A stretch of 64,000 nt of DNA from Phycisphaerales bacterium (GCA_022072615.1 JAJVHS010000052.1:1-64000); one strand, 5' to 3'. Numbered from the stretch's first letter, positions 29,933 through 39,768 are shown. Program-made: numbers and translations. The notes: a model not told the origin generated them from the sequence alone.

Positions 29933-32929
29933 ATGCATCGATGCGGCGGGTGGGCGTCGGGGCGGTCGGTGTTGGCGCGCCTCTGCGCCTCGTTGGCGGC
30001 CATGGTGGGCGCGGCGGCGTCGACGGCGCGAGGGGACTTCTCGTACGCGAACTTCGCATCGACGAGCGGGTTGACGCTCGTGGGCAGCGCCGGACCCGAC
30101 CAGAACGTGCTGCGGATCAACCCGTCGGCGCAGTTCCAGTCGGGGGCGGCGTGGCACCAGGCCAAGCAGTCGGTGGCGGACGGGTTCGTCTCCTCGTTCA
30201 CCTTCCGTGTGAGCGCCCTGACGGGCGGCGGCGCGGACGGATTTGCGTTCGTCATCCAGAATTCATCCGTGACGAGCCTGGGGGGAAACGGCTGCCGCAA
30301 CGGCTACGACGGCATCGCGAACTCGATCGCGGTCGAGTTCGACACGTGGCTGAGCTCGAGCTGCGAGGCCGGGAACGTCAACGATCCCTCGGACAATCAC
30401 GTGTCGATCCACACGCGGGGAACGGCGGCCAACAGCGCGGCCGAGCAGTACTCGATCGGGGCTTCGTCGGCGATTCCCAATCTTTCCGACGGCGGCGTGC
30501 ACCTGGCGGTGATCCATTACGAGAACGGCGTGCTCAGCGTGTTCATCGACAACGTGACCAGCCCGGTGGTCTCGGTCGCCATCGACCTTTCCGCGACGCT
30601 GAGCTTGGACGCCGGGCGAGCCTGGGTCGGCTTCACGGGAGCGACGGGCGGGAGCACGGAGCATCACGACGTGCTCGCGTGGTCGTTCGACGAGGGGTCC
30701 GGGTCGAGCGGCCCGCCGTACCGGCCGGATCCGCCGGTCATCACCGAGCCGGTTTCCGATGGAAAGGTGCTGAGCGCGGCCGACGTGCACATGGAAACCG
30801 GCCCGTTCCATGATCAGGACGGGGACGGCCATCGGTGCACGGACTGGGAAATCTGGACCGTGTCGCCCTCGGCTCGGGTGTGGCACGCGACCTGCCAGAC
30901 CGACGAGGCGCTCAAGGTGCACATCCACCTGGGCGACGGGGTATTCGAGGGGTCTCACGCGGGCCAGACGAGCCTGAAGAACTCGACGAGCTACAGCCTG
31001 CGCGTGCGATTCCGAGATGCGAGCAACGACCCGGCGACGGAGTACAGCCACTGGTCGTACCGGTCGTTCTCGACCGGGGGCGTGTCACAGCTCTTCGGGA
31101 TGCAGCTCCAGGATGTGCTGTTCCCGCCCGGTGTTGATTGGACGGGGCCCTCTGGTGAGCCGGTCATCCTGCCGGGCGGCGCATCGCCGCCGTCGCTGAC
31201 GATCGGGTCGGGCACGGGCCTGACCGCGCTTCGGATCGCCGGCGCCGACGGGTCGAGCAACGCCGTGAGCGATTTCGCGGCCCTGGGGGCGCATGTGCTG
31301 GTGCGGGCGGTGGTTGCGGGCGGGTCAACGGGCGTGATGCTCGCCGCCTCGGAGCTTTCGTTCGTCAACGAGGATTGCGTGCGGGAGACGATCTACCTGC
31401 CCGCGGTCACGGTGCCCGCCAACCTGTCGCGGTACTACTGGGTGTCGACCAACGGGAGCACGTACGTCGGGGCGGCGAACCAGACGACGCCGGTGTTCGA
31501 TCAGCTCGCCCGGGGGTCGGCAGTGCCGTGGGGGACGTTTGATCCCGATCTTGAAATCGACCGGTTCGCGACCGGTTTCCAGCTCCCGGTCAGCATCGCC
31601 ATGGCGGGGGGCGCCCCGATTCCTGGCAGGCCGTACCTGTACGTCGCGGAGCTGTACGGGTCGATCAGGACTGTCATGGCCGACGGGACATGGTCGACGT
31701 ACGCCTCAGGCCTGCTCAACTTCAATCCGACGGGGCAGTTCCCGGGGTCGGGCGAGATGGGGCTGGCGAGCATCTGCCGCGAGCCTGTGACCGGTGACCT
31801 GTTCGCGACGCTCATCTACGCCAACAACGGCGACACCGGGCAGCTCTACCCGCGCGTGGTGCGGCTCACGTCGACCGACGGCGGGATGACGGCCTCGCAG
31901 ATCACTTCGGTGCTGAGCATGCCGGGCGAGAACATGAGCGCCTCGCACCAGATCTCGAGCATCTCGATCGGGCCCGACGGCAAGCTGTACGTTCACGTCG
32001 GAGACGGTTTCAACACGGGGACGGCGCTCAACCTCAACTCGTTCCGCGGGAAGATCCTCCGGATGGAGCTCTCGGGCGCGGCGTGCTCGGATAACCCGCT
32101 CTACAACGCGGGCAACGGCATCAGCGCGACCGACTACGTCTTCAGCTACGGCCACCGCAACCCGTTCGGCGGCGCGTGGCGGCTGAGTGACGGCCGGCAT
32201 TTCGTGGTCGAGAACGGCCCGAGCGTGGACCGGTTCCTGGCGGCGGCGAGGGGGACGAGTTACGGCTGGAACGGGTCGGACGCTTCGATGGCTACGGGAG
32301 CGATCTACCTGTGGAACCCGGCGCACGCGCCGGTGACCCTCGCGGTGATCCAGCCGCAGGTGTTCGGGGCGAGCGGGTTCCCGGCGTTGTGGCACGACTC
32401 GTTGATCATCACCGAATCGGGCCCGACGTGGGCGCAGGGCCCGCAGGCCAACGGGAAGCGGCTGGTGCGCATGCGGGTGAACGCGGCGGGGGCGCTGACC
32501 GAAGGCCCGACGACGCTGGTTGAGTACAACGGGTCGGGACGCGGGAGCGCGGTCGCGATCGCGGCCGGGCCCGACGGTCTGTACTTCAGCGACCTGTACA
32601 AGGACGTTGACTACTCGTCGCCGATCGATCCGGGGTCGAGCATCTTCCGCGTGCGGCACCGGCCGGCGGCGGACTGCAACGCCAACGGCACCGACGATCG
32701 CTGCGACATCAACCTTGGAACATCCGTGGACGAGGACGGCGACGGCGTGCCCGACGAGTGCGAGTGCGTCGCGGACTTCGACGGGTCGGGGTTCATCGAT
32801 ACCGACGACTTCGACGCGTTCGTGGTGGCCTTCGAGGCGGGCGCGGCGGGGGCGGACGTCAACGGATCGGGGTTTGTCGATACCGATGACTACGACGCGT
32901 TCGTGGTCGCGTACGAAGCGGGATGCTGA
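29933..32929 (+). CDS. secreted L-type lectin / glucose-sorbosone dehydrogenase-like / GC-type dockerin protein
   Basis: 998 residues from the ATG at 29933 (GGGAGGGTGG ribosome site). Signal peptide, then an L-type lectin-like domain (about 34-265, with GGADGFAFVIQNS and NSIAVEFDTW), a fibronectin-like middle, and a beta-propeller of the glucose/sorbosone dehydrogenase type (about 543-893; YLYVAELYGSIRTV, ISIGPDGKLYVHVGDG, YGHRNPFGGAW). An Asp-rich thrombospondin-3-like segment (CNANGTDDRCDI) leads into two dockerin-like EF-hands (about 945-998; DFDGSGFIDTDDFDAF) ending in Gly-Cys. It likely binds and oxidises sugars at the cell surface; the dockerin may anchor it. Confidence 0.85.
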   Translation: MHRCGGWASGRSVLARLCASLAAMVGAAASTARGDFSYANFASTSGLTLVGSAGPDQNVLRINPSAQFQSGAAWHQAKQSVADGFVSSFTFRVSALTGGGADGFAFVIQNSSVTSLGGNGCRNGYDGIANSIAVEFDTWLSSSCEAGNVNDPSDNHVSIHTRGTAANSAAEQYSIGASSAIPNLSDGGVHLAVIHYENGVLSVFIDNVTSPVVSVAIDLSATLSLDAGRAWVGFTGATGGSTEHHDVLAWSFDEGSGSSGPPYRPDPPVITEPVSDGKVLSAADVHMETGPFHDQDGDGHRCTDWEIWTVSPSARVWHATCQTDEALKVHIHLGDGVFEGSHAGQTSLKNSTSYSLRVRFRDASNDPATEYSHWSYRSFSTGGVSQLFGMQLQDVLFPPGVDWTGPSGEPVILPGGASPPSLTIGSGTGLTALRIAGADGSSNAVSDFAALGAHVLVRAVVAGGSTGVMLAASELSFVNEDCVRETIYLPAVTVPANLSRYYWVSTNGSTYVGAANQTTPVFDQLARGSAVPWGTFDPDLEIDRFATGFQLPVSIAMAGGAPIPGRPYLYVAELYGSIRTVMADGTWSTYASGLLNFNPTGQFPGSGEMGLASICREPVTGDLFATLIYANNGDTGQLYPRVVRLTSTDGGMTASQITSVLSMPGENMSASHQISSISIGPDGKLYVHVGDGFNTGTALNLNSFRGKILRMELSGAACSDNPLYNAGNGISATDYVFSYGHRNPFGGAWRLSDGRHFVVENGPSVDRFLAAARGTSYGWNGSDASMATGAIYLWNPAHAPVTLAVIQPQVFGASGFPALWHDSLIITESGPTWAQGPQANGKRLVRMRVNAAGALTEGPTTLVEYNGSGRGSAVAIAAGPDGLYFSDLYKDVDYSSPIDPGSSIFRVRHRPAADCNANGTDDRCDINLGTSVDEDGDGVPDECECVADFDGSGFIDTDDFDAFVVAFEAGAAGADVNGSGFVDTDDYDAFVVAYEAGC

Positions 32930-32977
32930 GGCGCGGCGGGGGCGTGAGCCGCGGAGCGTGAACGACAGGCGGCGTTC

Positions 32978-33907
32978 TCAGCGGGCGCGCCTGGTCATCG
33001 CATCGATCCACACAGGCACGTATGGCGGCGTGCATCCCTTTGACACCGGCCAGTCGCGGTAGAGCCCGATCTTCTCGCCGATGGTGACGGCTCGGGCCCT
33101 CAGTTCCGGGTGCCTGATGCCGATCGCGGCGAGCGTGTTGTTCATGGTCCACTGCACCTCGGGCAGGGCCGAGGCCAGTTCCTTCTCGATGCGGTCGAGC
33201 AGCGCGGCGGGGTCGAGTTCATCGGCGGGACCGGCGGCGCTGGGCGTCGTGCCGGCGCCCTTGTTGATGCGGCTCGCGGTGAGGTGCCAGCCCGCGCGGG
33301 CGGCCCAGCGGTCGCGGTCCTTCATCCACTTCCTGCGCAGCGATTCCTTCTCCGGGTGCTGCGAGACGACGTACGAGTTGAGCCATTCGGCCACCTGCGA
33401 ACAGGTGGTGGAGCGGGTCATCGCGTCGAGCTGTTCGGCGCTGAGCAACGCGGGCGTGAGGATGAGCGTCGCCAGGAGCTGCGCTTCGACGTTGGCGGTG
33501 TCCCAGAGGCAAAGGGCCAGCGCATGGTCGGACTTGACGGCGTTCGCGATCACCCGGATGTCGCCGAGCTTCACCCCGAACTGGTTGTCCGGGGCGCCGG
33601 CCTTGGTGTTGTGCCTGCGCCGGGCGTCGTTGCCGAGCGATTCGAGGCGGGCGAGGATCCGGTCGACCGGCGACGAGCCGGGCGGGGTGGGCGTAGTCGG
33701 CCCGGCTCGCCGGGGTTTGGCGATGACCTTGGTACTCGGGGCCCTCGTGCTCGGGGCACGCTTGCTCGCGGGCTTTTTGCGCGCGGTCTTCGCGCCCGCG
33801 GTCTTCCTGGTCGCGGATTTCCTGCTCGGGGCTTTCCTGCTCGCGGCCCTTGTAGCGCCGGCGGAGGTGCCTGCTCGTTGGCGTGTCTTTCTGCGCTTTG
33901 CTGGCAT
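32978..33907 (-). CDS. AlkD-like DNA alkylation repair protein with basic tail
   Basis: 309 residues. After a Lys/Ala/Pro-rich tail of about 75 residues, the protein is an AlkD/DUF HEAT-like helical array (FGVKLGDIRVIANAVKSDH, WDTANVEAQLLATLIL, EWLNSYVVSQHPEKESLRRK, WTMNNTLAAIGIRHPELR). AlkD glycosylases remove alkylated bases without base flipping. The long basic tail is not part of the enzyme and probably increases DNA binding, a feature seen in several proteins here (also the HARE-HTH protein). Catalytic Asp and Trp positions were not checked residue by residue. Confidence 0.85.
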   Translation of the reverse strand: MPAKRRKTRQRAGTSAGATRAASRKAPSRKSATRKTAGAKTARKKPASKRAPSTRAPSTKVIAKPRRAGPTTPTPPGSSPVDRILARLESLGNDARRRHNTKAGAPDNQFGVKLGDIRVIANAVKSDHALALCLWDTANVEAQLLATLILTPALLSAEQLDAMTRSTTCSQVAEWLNSYVVSQHPEKESLRRKWMKDRDRWAARAGWHLTASRINKGAGTTPSAAGPADELDPAALLDRIEKELASALPEVQWTMNNTLAAIGIRHPELRARAVTIGEKIGLYRDWPVSKGCTPPYVPVWIDAMTRRAR

Positions 33908-33985
33908 GGCGGGCAGTGTACTGGGATAGATCGAGGCCGGGCGAGCGAAGAGCGCTGGTTGCCCCGGTGGTCCCGCGAGACGCTG

Positions 33986-36900
33986 CTACTTTGGCGGCGG
34001 CGCGGCTGCCGGCTGCGCGATGGCCTCGAGCTCGGTCTTCCACGGAGCCGCCCTGGCGTCGTGTCCGCCGGCAGGATCCTCGGCGTGCATGGCGGCGGCG
34101 AGATCGATCAGCGCCTGGAGGCACTCGCGCATCGCCCGCCGCGGCAGCGGCTTGATGGCCGCGAGCATGTCGCGGGCTTCGAGCAGGGCGGTCTGGGCCG
34201 TCGCGTACTGCCTGGCGGCGGCATCGCACTTACCCAGGCCCACGAGCACGCCGGCGAGCGTGAGGTCGGGGCCCTTGGCTGCCCCTCGGATGCCGGGCTC
34301 GATCTTCCGGTACACGGTCGCGGCCTCGTTGAACTTGCTTTCGAGCAGGAGCGTGTCCGCGTAGTTCTTCCCGGCGGCGTGCGTGTAGGGATGATCGGCG
34401 CCGAGCACGCGGGCGCAGCGATCGGCGGCGTCGTGGAGCGCGTCCTCGGCTGGCTCGAGGCGGCCGAGGTCTTTCAGCAGCGACCCATAGTTGATGAGGA
34501 ACACCATCCGCTCGGGATGGTCTTCGCCCAGGACGGTGCGGCTGACCTCGACGGCCTGACGCAGGAAGGGTTCGGCCTGGTCGGGTTTCTCCTGCTTGCG
34601 GAGCAGGAACGACATGACGTTGTAGGCGATGAGCGTGCGCGGATGGTTGGGCCCGAAGACCCTGAGCTGGCGCTCGAGCATTTCCCGGCAGAGCGGCTCG
34701 GCCTCCGCGAACTTGCCGACGCCGATCAGCCCGGTGCCGAGGTTGTTGAGCGCGAGGATGGCGAAGGGATGATCCGGGCCGACGACCTTGCGCGTCCGTT
34801 CGAAGGTCTCGCGCTGGAGCGTGAGCGCTTCCTCGTGCCGTTCGAGCCGCTGGAGCACGCTCGCGAGGTTGTTCGCCGTTCCCATCGTCCGCGGGTGCGC
34901 TTCGCCGAGCGAGCGCCGCCGCTTCTCCAGCACATCGCGGAAGGTCACCTCCGCCAGGTCGTACCTGCCCTGGGCGAGGTGCAGCACGCCGATGTTGTGG
35001 AGCGAACCGATGGTGGCGGGATCGTTCTCGCCGAGCAGGCGGCGCTTGCGATCCAGGACGTCCTCCTGGAGAGTCTGGGCCTCGACGAACTTGCCGAGGA
35101 CCTGGAGGCAGTCGCCCAGGCTCGTCGCCGTCACCAGCGAGTTGGCGCCGTCGGGCCCCTGCCGCTGGCGGAACAGATCGAGCGCCTCGCGGTACAGGAG
35201 CTCGGCGTCCGCGGGCCGGCCGAGCGAGACGAGGGCGTCGGCGCGACTATCCAGCGCGAGCGGGAGAAACGCCGGGTCAGGGGGTGGACGCTCGCGCAGG
35301 CGCTCGATGACCGCGCGCATGCTCTCCTCGGCGTCGGCGTGCCGGCCCGCGACGTTCAGGGCCTTGGCTCGGTCGATGAGCGCGCCGGCCACCTGTGGAT
35401 CGTCCTCGCCGACGGACTTTCGGAGGATGGCGAGCGTCTGCTCGGACGTGGCGAGGGCGTCTGCCTGGAGCCCGAGCTGTGTGAAGCGAGCGGCGAGGGC
35501 GGCTCGGAGCTTCACGTCGATCATCGGCTGGTCGGCGAACTGCCTGTCGATGGCGGCCAGCGACGGCTTGAGCAGCGTGGAATTGATGAGTTCGAGCGCG
35601 GCGTCGGTGGCGTTGACCCGGCCGAGCTCGTCGGTGAAGGCCAGGACCTGCTCGGCCCGCTGATCTTCGGGGACGCCCGCGGCGGCGAGCTGTTCTTCGT
35701 AGCGTTTTCTCAGATCCGTGATGAGCCGGATGCCGGCCGCCTCGGCGTCGATCTGGGCGAGCATTTCGGACTGGAAGTCGGAGACTTTTTGGAGCTCGTC
35801 TGCTCGGAGCTTGGCGCGGGCCTCGGCCTCGACCGCGCGGTCGCGCTGGCCGCGGGCGACCTTTGCCTGCCACGCGAACGCGGCGACACCGACGACCAGC
35901 GCCGCGGCGACCATCGCGGCGGAGGTCACCCCGCCCTTGTGCCGCCGGGCAAAGGTCCTGAGCCGGTAGACCGCGCTGGGCGGGGCCGCAATGACGGCCT
36001 CGCCGCTGAGGAACCGGCGGATGTCGGCGCCCAGGCTGCTGGCGGTCTCGTATCGGCGGGACCGGTCCTTGGACATCGCCTTCATGACGATCCAGTCGAG
36101 CTCGCCGCGGATCAGCGAGTTGAGCCGGCGTGGCTCGGTGCGGCGGCGGCTGGCGATCGTCGCGATGGTGGCGGTGCTGCGCGAGAGGCGTGTGCTGGGC
36201 GCGGGCGGATCGACCTCGCGGATGATGCGCTGGATCTCGCCGTAGGCGGCCGACCGCAGGTCGTTCACGCTGAAGGGCGTCGTCCCGGTGAGCAATTCGT
36301 ACAGCAGCACGCCCAGCGAATACACATCGGTCCGGGTGTCGATGTCGAGCGAGCCCTCGGCCTGCTCGGGGCTCATGTACTCGGGCGTTCCGATGAGCTG
36401 GCGCTGCTCGGTGAAGACGGTCTTTTCAGTCAGGCGGGCGACGGTCGCCTTGGCGATGCCGAAGTCGATGACCTTCGGGCTGGGTTTGCCGTCCTGCGTG
36501 GAGACGAGCACGTTGGAGGGCTTGATATCGCGGTGGATGATGCCCTTGGTGTGGGCGTGCTGGATGGCGCTGCACACCTGCGCGAAAAGATCGAGCCGTT
36601 CCTGGACGCTGAGGTTGTCCTTGTCGCAGAAGTCGACGATGGGGTCGCCCTTGACGAGCTCCATCACGAAGAAGGGACGGCCCGATTGGGTCGCGCCGGC
36701 GTCGAAGACGCGAGCGATGTTGGGATGGTCCATCACCGCCAGGGCCTGGCGCTCCTGCTCGAAGCGGGCCACCACCTGCCGCGTATCCATCCCGAGCTTG
36801 ATGATCTTGAGCGCGACCAGCCGCTGGACCGGCTGCTCCTGCTGGGCCATGAAGACCGACCCGAACCCGCCTTCGCCGATGAGCTGGAGGAGCCGGTACG

Positions 36901-37036
36901 GGCCGATGCAGACGCCCGGGCCTTCGAGGCTCGCGGACGCGTGGTCGTTGCCGGCGGTGGAAATGGTGGGGGGTGAGGATCCGCTCGGTGCGGGGGTGTG
37001 GAAGGTGGGGAGGTTGGAATCGTCGACGGGGGGCAT
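33986..37036 (-). CDS. membrane Ser/Thr protein kinase with TPR sensor domain
   Basis: 1016 residues from the ATG at 37036; an upstream in-frame start at 37186 would add 50 low-complexity residues. Kinase domain: Gly loop GEGGFGSV at 54-61, Lys77 in VALK, HRDIKPSNV, DFG and the activation segment GTPEYMSPEQ are all intact, so it should be active. A single membrane helix (about 367-388) follows, then a 600-residue extracytoplasmic TPR array (units with AEPLCREMLERQLRVFGPNH-like pattern). This architecture is typical of planctomycetes. It faces the ribosomal operon divergently; its substrate is unknown. Confidence 0.93.
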   Translation of the reverse strand: MPPVDDSNLPTFHTPAPSGSSPPTISTAGNDHASASLEGPGVCIGPYRLLQLIGEGGFGSVFMAQQEQPVQRLVALKIIKLGMDTRQVVARFEQERQALAVMDHPNIARVFDAGATQSGRPFFVMELVKGDPIVDFCDKDNLSVQERLDLFAQVCSAIQHAHTKGIIHRDIKPSNVLVSTQDGKPSPKVIDFGIAKATVARLTEKTVFTEQRQLIGTPEYMSPEQAEGSLDIDTRTDVYSLGVLLYELLTGTTPFSVNDLRSAAYGEIQRIIREVDPPAPSTRLSRSTATIATIASRRRTEPRRLNSLIRGELDWIVMKAMSKDRSRRYETASSLGADIRRFLSGEAVIAAPPSAVYRLRTFARRHKGGVTSAAMVAAALVVGVAAFAWQAKVARGQRDRAVEAEARAKLRADELQKVSDFQSEMLAQIDAEAAGIRLITDLRKRYEEQLAAAGVPEDQRAEQVLAFTDELGRVNATDAALELINSTLLKPSLAAIDRQFADQPMIDVKLRAALAARFTQLGLQADALATSEQTLAILRKSVGEDDPQVAGALIDRAKALNVAGRHADAEESMRAVIERLRERPPPDPAFLPLALDSRADALVSLGRPADAELLYREALDLFRQRQGPDGANSLVTATSLGDCLQVLGKFVEAQTLQEDVLDRKRRLLGENDPATIGSLHNIGVLHLAQGRYDLAEVTFRDVLEKRRRSLGEAHPRTMGTANNLASVLQRLERHEEALTLQRETFERTRKVVGPDHPFAILALNNLGTGLIGVGKFAEAEPLCREMLERQLRVFGPNHPRTLIAYNVMSFLLRKQEKPDQAEPFLRQAVEVSRTVLGEDHPERMVFLINYGSLLKDLGRLEPAEDALHDAADRCARVLGADHPYTHAAGKNYADTLLLESKFNEAATVYRKIEPGIRGAAKGPDLTLAGVLVGLGKCDAAARQYATAQTALLEARDMLAAIKPLPRRAMRECLQALIDLAAAMHAEDPAGGHDARAAPWKTELEAIAQPAAAPPPK

Positions 37037-37443
37037 ACGAGCGGCCGCTGGAGACGCGGTGCACAGCGTACTGACATTGGGTATTGCGTGAGGGGCGAGA
37101 CAGCGTCGCGAACGGAGCGGAGAGAGGCGATGGACGCTTCGCGGAGTAGCATCCGATGCCTTCGCTCGCTGGCGGCCGGCGGTCACTCGTTTCTCCGGCG
37201 AGGGTGCGAGCGGAGCGGGTCCGGACCGGGCGACTTGTCCGGACCGGTGGATGGTCTAAACTTCCCTCCCAACTTCCCGCCCGGGCTGGCGCTCTGGCGG
37301 GGTCACAAGTCAAACCGTCAGCACCACCCGCTCGCTGAGCCGTGCCCGGCTCGGCCTTGCCGCGGGGCGCGGGCCGGATTCACAGTGGAGTGTCCACTCG
37401 GATCGGTTCGGGCTCTGTGGGGGCAGGTGGGAGGTGGAGAACA
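37037..37443. other. divergent region between kinase gene and rplK
   Basis: 407 bp without a gene; no tRNA-Trp, secE or nusG, which often precede rplK. It holds the candidate rplK promoter and a leader of about 175 bases. A small perfect hairpin AGTGGA-GTG-TCCACT lies at 37384-37398, about 45 bases before the rplK start, a possible site for L1 feedback; that is speculation. Confidence 0.5.
37235..37262 (+). promoter_or_regulatory. candidate promoter of the rplKAJL genes
   Basis: TTGTCC (37235-37240), a 16-base spacer and TAAACT (37257-37262). The same 16-base spacing is seen in the candidate rpoBC and nucleotide-operon promoters of this window. Confidence 0.4.
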
Positions 37444-37872
37444 ATGGGCAAACGCGAAGTCACCAACATCTTCAAGATCATGGCCCCTGGCGGGCAGGCC
37501 ACGCCAGCCCCGCCGCTGGGTCCCGTTCTGGGTTCCAAGGGCGTCAACCCCGGGCAGTTCATCCAGAAGTTCAACGCCGCGACCCAGCACGTCAAGGGCA
37601 AGGTCGTCGGCTGCATCGTCACGGTCTACAGCGACCGGACGTTCGACCTGGAGATCAAGAGCTCGCCGGCGTCGGTCATGATCAAGGACGCCGCCAAGGT
37701 TGAGAAGGGCTCGGGCGTCCCCAACAAGAACAAGGTCGGCAAGATCACCAAGGCGCAGGTGCGGGCGATCGCCGAGCAGAAGATGCAGGACCTCAACAGC
37801 GCATCGGTTGAAGCGGCGATGCGGGTGATCGAAGGCACGGCCCGGTCGATGGGCGTCGTGGTGGAGGGCTGA
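37444..37872 (+). CDS. rplK: 50S ribosomal protein L11
   Basis: 142 residues from the ATG at 37444. The sequence shows the conserved L11 blocks GGQATPAPPLGPVLGSKGVN (15-34), the FNAAT rRNA loop and the C-terminal KMQDLNSASVEAAMRVIEGT. L11 organises the GTPase centre with 23S rRNA and the L10-L12 stalk and is the binding site for thiostrepton. It opens the ribosomal cluster and lies 5 bp from rplA. A longer in-frame upstream start is rejected because it adds Arg/Gly-rich sequence not found in L11. Confidence 0.97.
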   Translation: MGKREVTNIFKIMAPGGQATPAPPLGPVLGSKGVNPGQFIQKFNAATQHVKGKVVGCIVTVYSDRTFDLEIKSSPASVMIKDAAKVEKGSGVPNKNKVGKITKAQVRAIAEQKMQDLNSASVEAAMRVIEGTARSMGVVVEG

Positions 37873-37877
37873 TCCAG

Positions 37878-38579
37878 ATGCCGAAGCGAATCACCAAGCG
37901 TGCCAAGGCCAACGGCGCTCTCAAGGCGACCGGCGCCCTGGTGCCGATGGAAGCCGTCGCGACCCTGAAGAAGTTCAAGGGTCCCAAGTTCGACCAGACC
38001 GTCAACATCGTGATGCACCTGGGCGTTGATCCGGCGATGGCCGATCAGTCGCTCCGCGGGTCGATCAGCCTGCCCAAGGGCATCGGCAAGTCCAAGCGCG
38101 TGGTCGCGTTCTGCCAGAGCGACGTGGCCCCGCAGGCTCTCGCGGCCGGCGCGGTCAAGGCGGGCGCGGAAGAGCTGGTCGCCGAGATCGAGAAGGGCTG
38201 GATGGACTTCGACGTCGCGGTGGCCTCGCCGGACATGATGAGGATCGTGTCCAAGCTGGGCAAGGTGCTCGGCCCCAAGGGGCTGATGCCCTCTCCCAAG
38301 GCGGGGACGGTGACGACCAACATCCCGCAGGCGGTGAAGGAATACTCGGCCGGCAAGGTCGAGTACCGCACCGACAAGGGCGGCAACATCCACGCCGTCA
38401 TCGGCAAGATGAGCTTCCCCGACGGGGACCTGGCCGCGAACCTCGAGCACTTCGTCGCGGCGATCGAGAAGGCTCGCCCGGCGACGGCCAAGGGCCAGTA
38501 CGTGAAGAAGATCGTGGTGAGCGGGGCGATGACGCCCGGCGTCCAGGTGAAGTACACCTCTGTGGCGGAGGCTGAATAA
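37878..38579 (+). CDS. rplA: 50S ribosomal protein L1
   Basis: 233 residues, normal for L1. Blocks FDQTVNIVMHLGVDPAMADQ near 36, SLPKGIGKSKRVVAFCQ near 61, PKGLMPSPKAGTVT near 134 and GNIHAVIGKMSF near 169 are typical. L1 forms the L1 stalk at the E site and in many bacteria represses its own operon by binding mRNA. The TAA shares one base with the rplJ ATG (TAATG at 38577-38581), so rplA and rplJ are coupled. Confidence 0.97.
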   Translation: MPKRITKRAKANGALKATGALVPMEAVATLKKFKGPKFDQTVNIVMHLGVDPAMADQSLRGSISLPKGIGKSKRVVAFCQSDVAPQALAAGAVKAGAEELVAEIEKGWMDFDVAVASPDMMRIVSKLGKVLGPKGLMPSPKAGTVTTNIPQAVKEYSAGKVEYRTDKGGNIHAVIGKMSFPDGDLAANLEHFVAAIEKARPATAKGQYVKKIVVSGAMTPGVQVKYTSVAEAE

Positions 38580-39124
38580 TGTCAAAGCCCGTCAAAGAAC
38601 TGATCATGCAGCAGTACGGCGAGCGTTTTGGTGAATACCAGGACGCCGTGCTGATCTCGATCCGCGGCGTGAAGGCGGTGGACAACAACCGCATCCGCCA
38701 CGGCCTGTCGAAGAAGAACATCCGCATCACCATGGTTCGCAACGCCCTGGCTCGCAAGTCGTTCGAGGGCAAGTCGCTCTCGGCGCTCAACGAGCTGATG
38801 GTGGGTTCCAGCGCGCTGGTGTACGGCGGGGCGTCGGTGGTCGAGGTGGCCCGGGAGCTGGTGGCGCTGGTGAGCAAGTACCCGGCGCTGGAGTTCAAGG
38901 GCGCGCTGCTCGACGGCGTCGTCTTCAAGGGCAAGTCGGGCGTGGAGGAGCTCTCGAAGTTCCCGACGCGCGAGGAGGCCATCGGCAGGGCGATCACGCT
39001 GATCCTGTCGCCCGCCCAGAAGGTGGTGGGGCAGATCGCGGGGCCCGGCAGCACGGTGGCGGGGCTCGTCAAGGCGATCGAGACCAAGCTCGAGAAGGGC
39101 GAGGCGATCGCGAAGGTGGCGTGA
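38579..39124 (+). CDS. rplJ: 50S ribosomal protein L10
   Basis: 181 residues. L10 carries the L12 dimers on the ribosomal stalk. The N-terminal RNA-binding domain (ISIRGVKAVDNNRIRHGL, IRITMVRNALARKSFEG) and the C-terminal helix for L12 (ETKLEKGEAIAKVA) are visible. It is slightly longer than the Escherichia coli form, mostly at the C-terminus. It begins at a one-base overlap with rplA. Confidence 0.95.
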   Translation: MSKPVKELIMQQYGERFGEYQDAVLISIRGVKAVDNNRIRHGLSKKNIRITMVRNALARKSFEGKSLSALNELMVGSSALVYGGASVVEVARELVALVSKYPALEFKGALLDGVVFKGKSGVEELSKFPTREEAIGRAITLILSPAQKVVGQIAGPGSTVAGLVKAIETKLEKGEAIAKVA

Positions 39125-39293
39125 GCAGGAAACGAAGGCATCGAGGCATCAAGGCATCGAGGCATTCAGGAAGTGACACATTCTCTTCGACTGGCCCGCA
39201 AGGGATAAAGGCCGAGCGTTCGGCCCCTCTCGAAGTCATGTTCGGCCCGGCCAGGCGATGCCCGGCGGGCCCGGCAAGTAAAGGCAGAAGACC
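39125..39293. repeat. rplJ-rplL spacer with short tandem repeats
   Basis: 169 bp, unusually long for this junction. Positions about 39134-39166 carry three to four imperfect copies of AGGCATCGAGGCATCA. No promoter or terminator is clear; the repeats could form a weak structure that affects the higher L12 output. Confidence 0.5.
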
Positions 39294-39695
39294 ATGTCCG
39301 ACACCACGTTTGACGCGAAAGTGAAAGATCTCGGCGACAAGCTCGCGGCCCTGACCCTCAAGGAAGCCGTGGACCTGGGCAAGTACATGAAGGAGGCCTA
39401 CGGCATCGAGGCCGCGGCGGGCGGCGCGGTGATGATGGCCGCCCCGGCCGGCGGCGCTGCGGCTCCCAAGGCCGAGGAGAAGACCAGCTTCGACGTGGTT
39501 CTCAAGGCCGTCGATGCGGCCAAGAAGATCCCGATCATCAAGGTCGTCCGCGAGGCGACCGGCCTGGGCCTGGCCGAGGCGAAGGCGTTCGTCGACAATC
39601 CGGGCAAGCCCGTCAAGCAGGGCCTGGACAAGGCGGAAGCCGAGAAGCTCAAGAAGACGCTCGAGGAAGCCGGCGCGACCATCGAACTCGCCTGA
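39294..39695 (+). CDS. rplL: 50S ribosomal protein L7/L12
   Basis: 133 residues. An N-terminal dimerisation domain ([20 protein letters not shown]), an Ala/Gly hinge and the C-terminal factor-binding domain with [39 protein letters not shown] and [10 protein letters not shown] define L12. It recruits translation GTPases. AGGCAG lies 8 bases before the ATG. A terminator-like hairpin follows 43 bp after the stop. Confidence 0.97.
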   Translation: MSDTTFDAKVKDLGDKLAALTLKEAVDLGKYMKEAYGIEAAAGGAVMMAAPAGGAAAPKAEEKTSFDVVLKAVDAAKKIPIIKVVREATGLGLAEAKAFVDNPGKPVKQGLDKAEAEKLKKTLEEAGATIELA

Positions 39696-39737
39696 GTTCG
39701 GGGCCCGGTTCCGAGCCACGTTCCATTGCCCATCGAG

Positions 39738-39768
39738 GGGGCCGGTTCCTTGGAGCCGGCCCCTTTCT
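39738..39768 (+). terminator. terminator or attenuator between rplL and rpoB
   Basis: GGGGCCGG / CCGGCCCC arms with a 10-base loop followed by TTTCTTGTT. It should end or reduce transcripts from the ribosomal genes before rpoBC, as attenuation does between rplL and rpoB in enteric bacteria. Confidence 0.7.

Noticed and set aside
37384-37398. Ribosomal-protein L1 leader site
   Set aside because: The hairpin is real but short, and I could not match it to the known L1-binding motif; kept only as a note in the intergenic entry.
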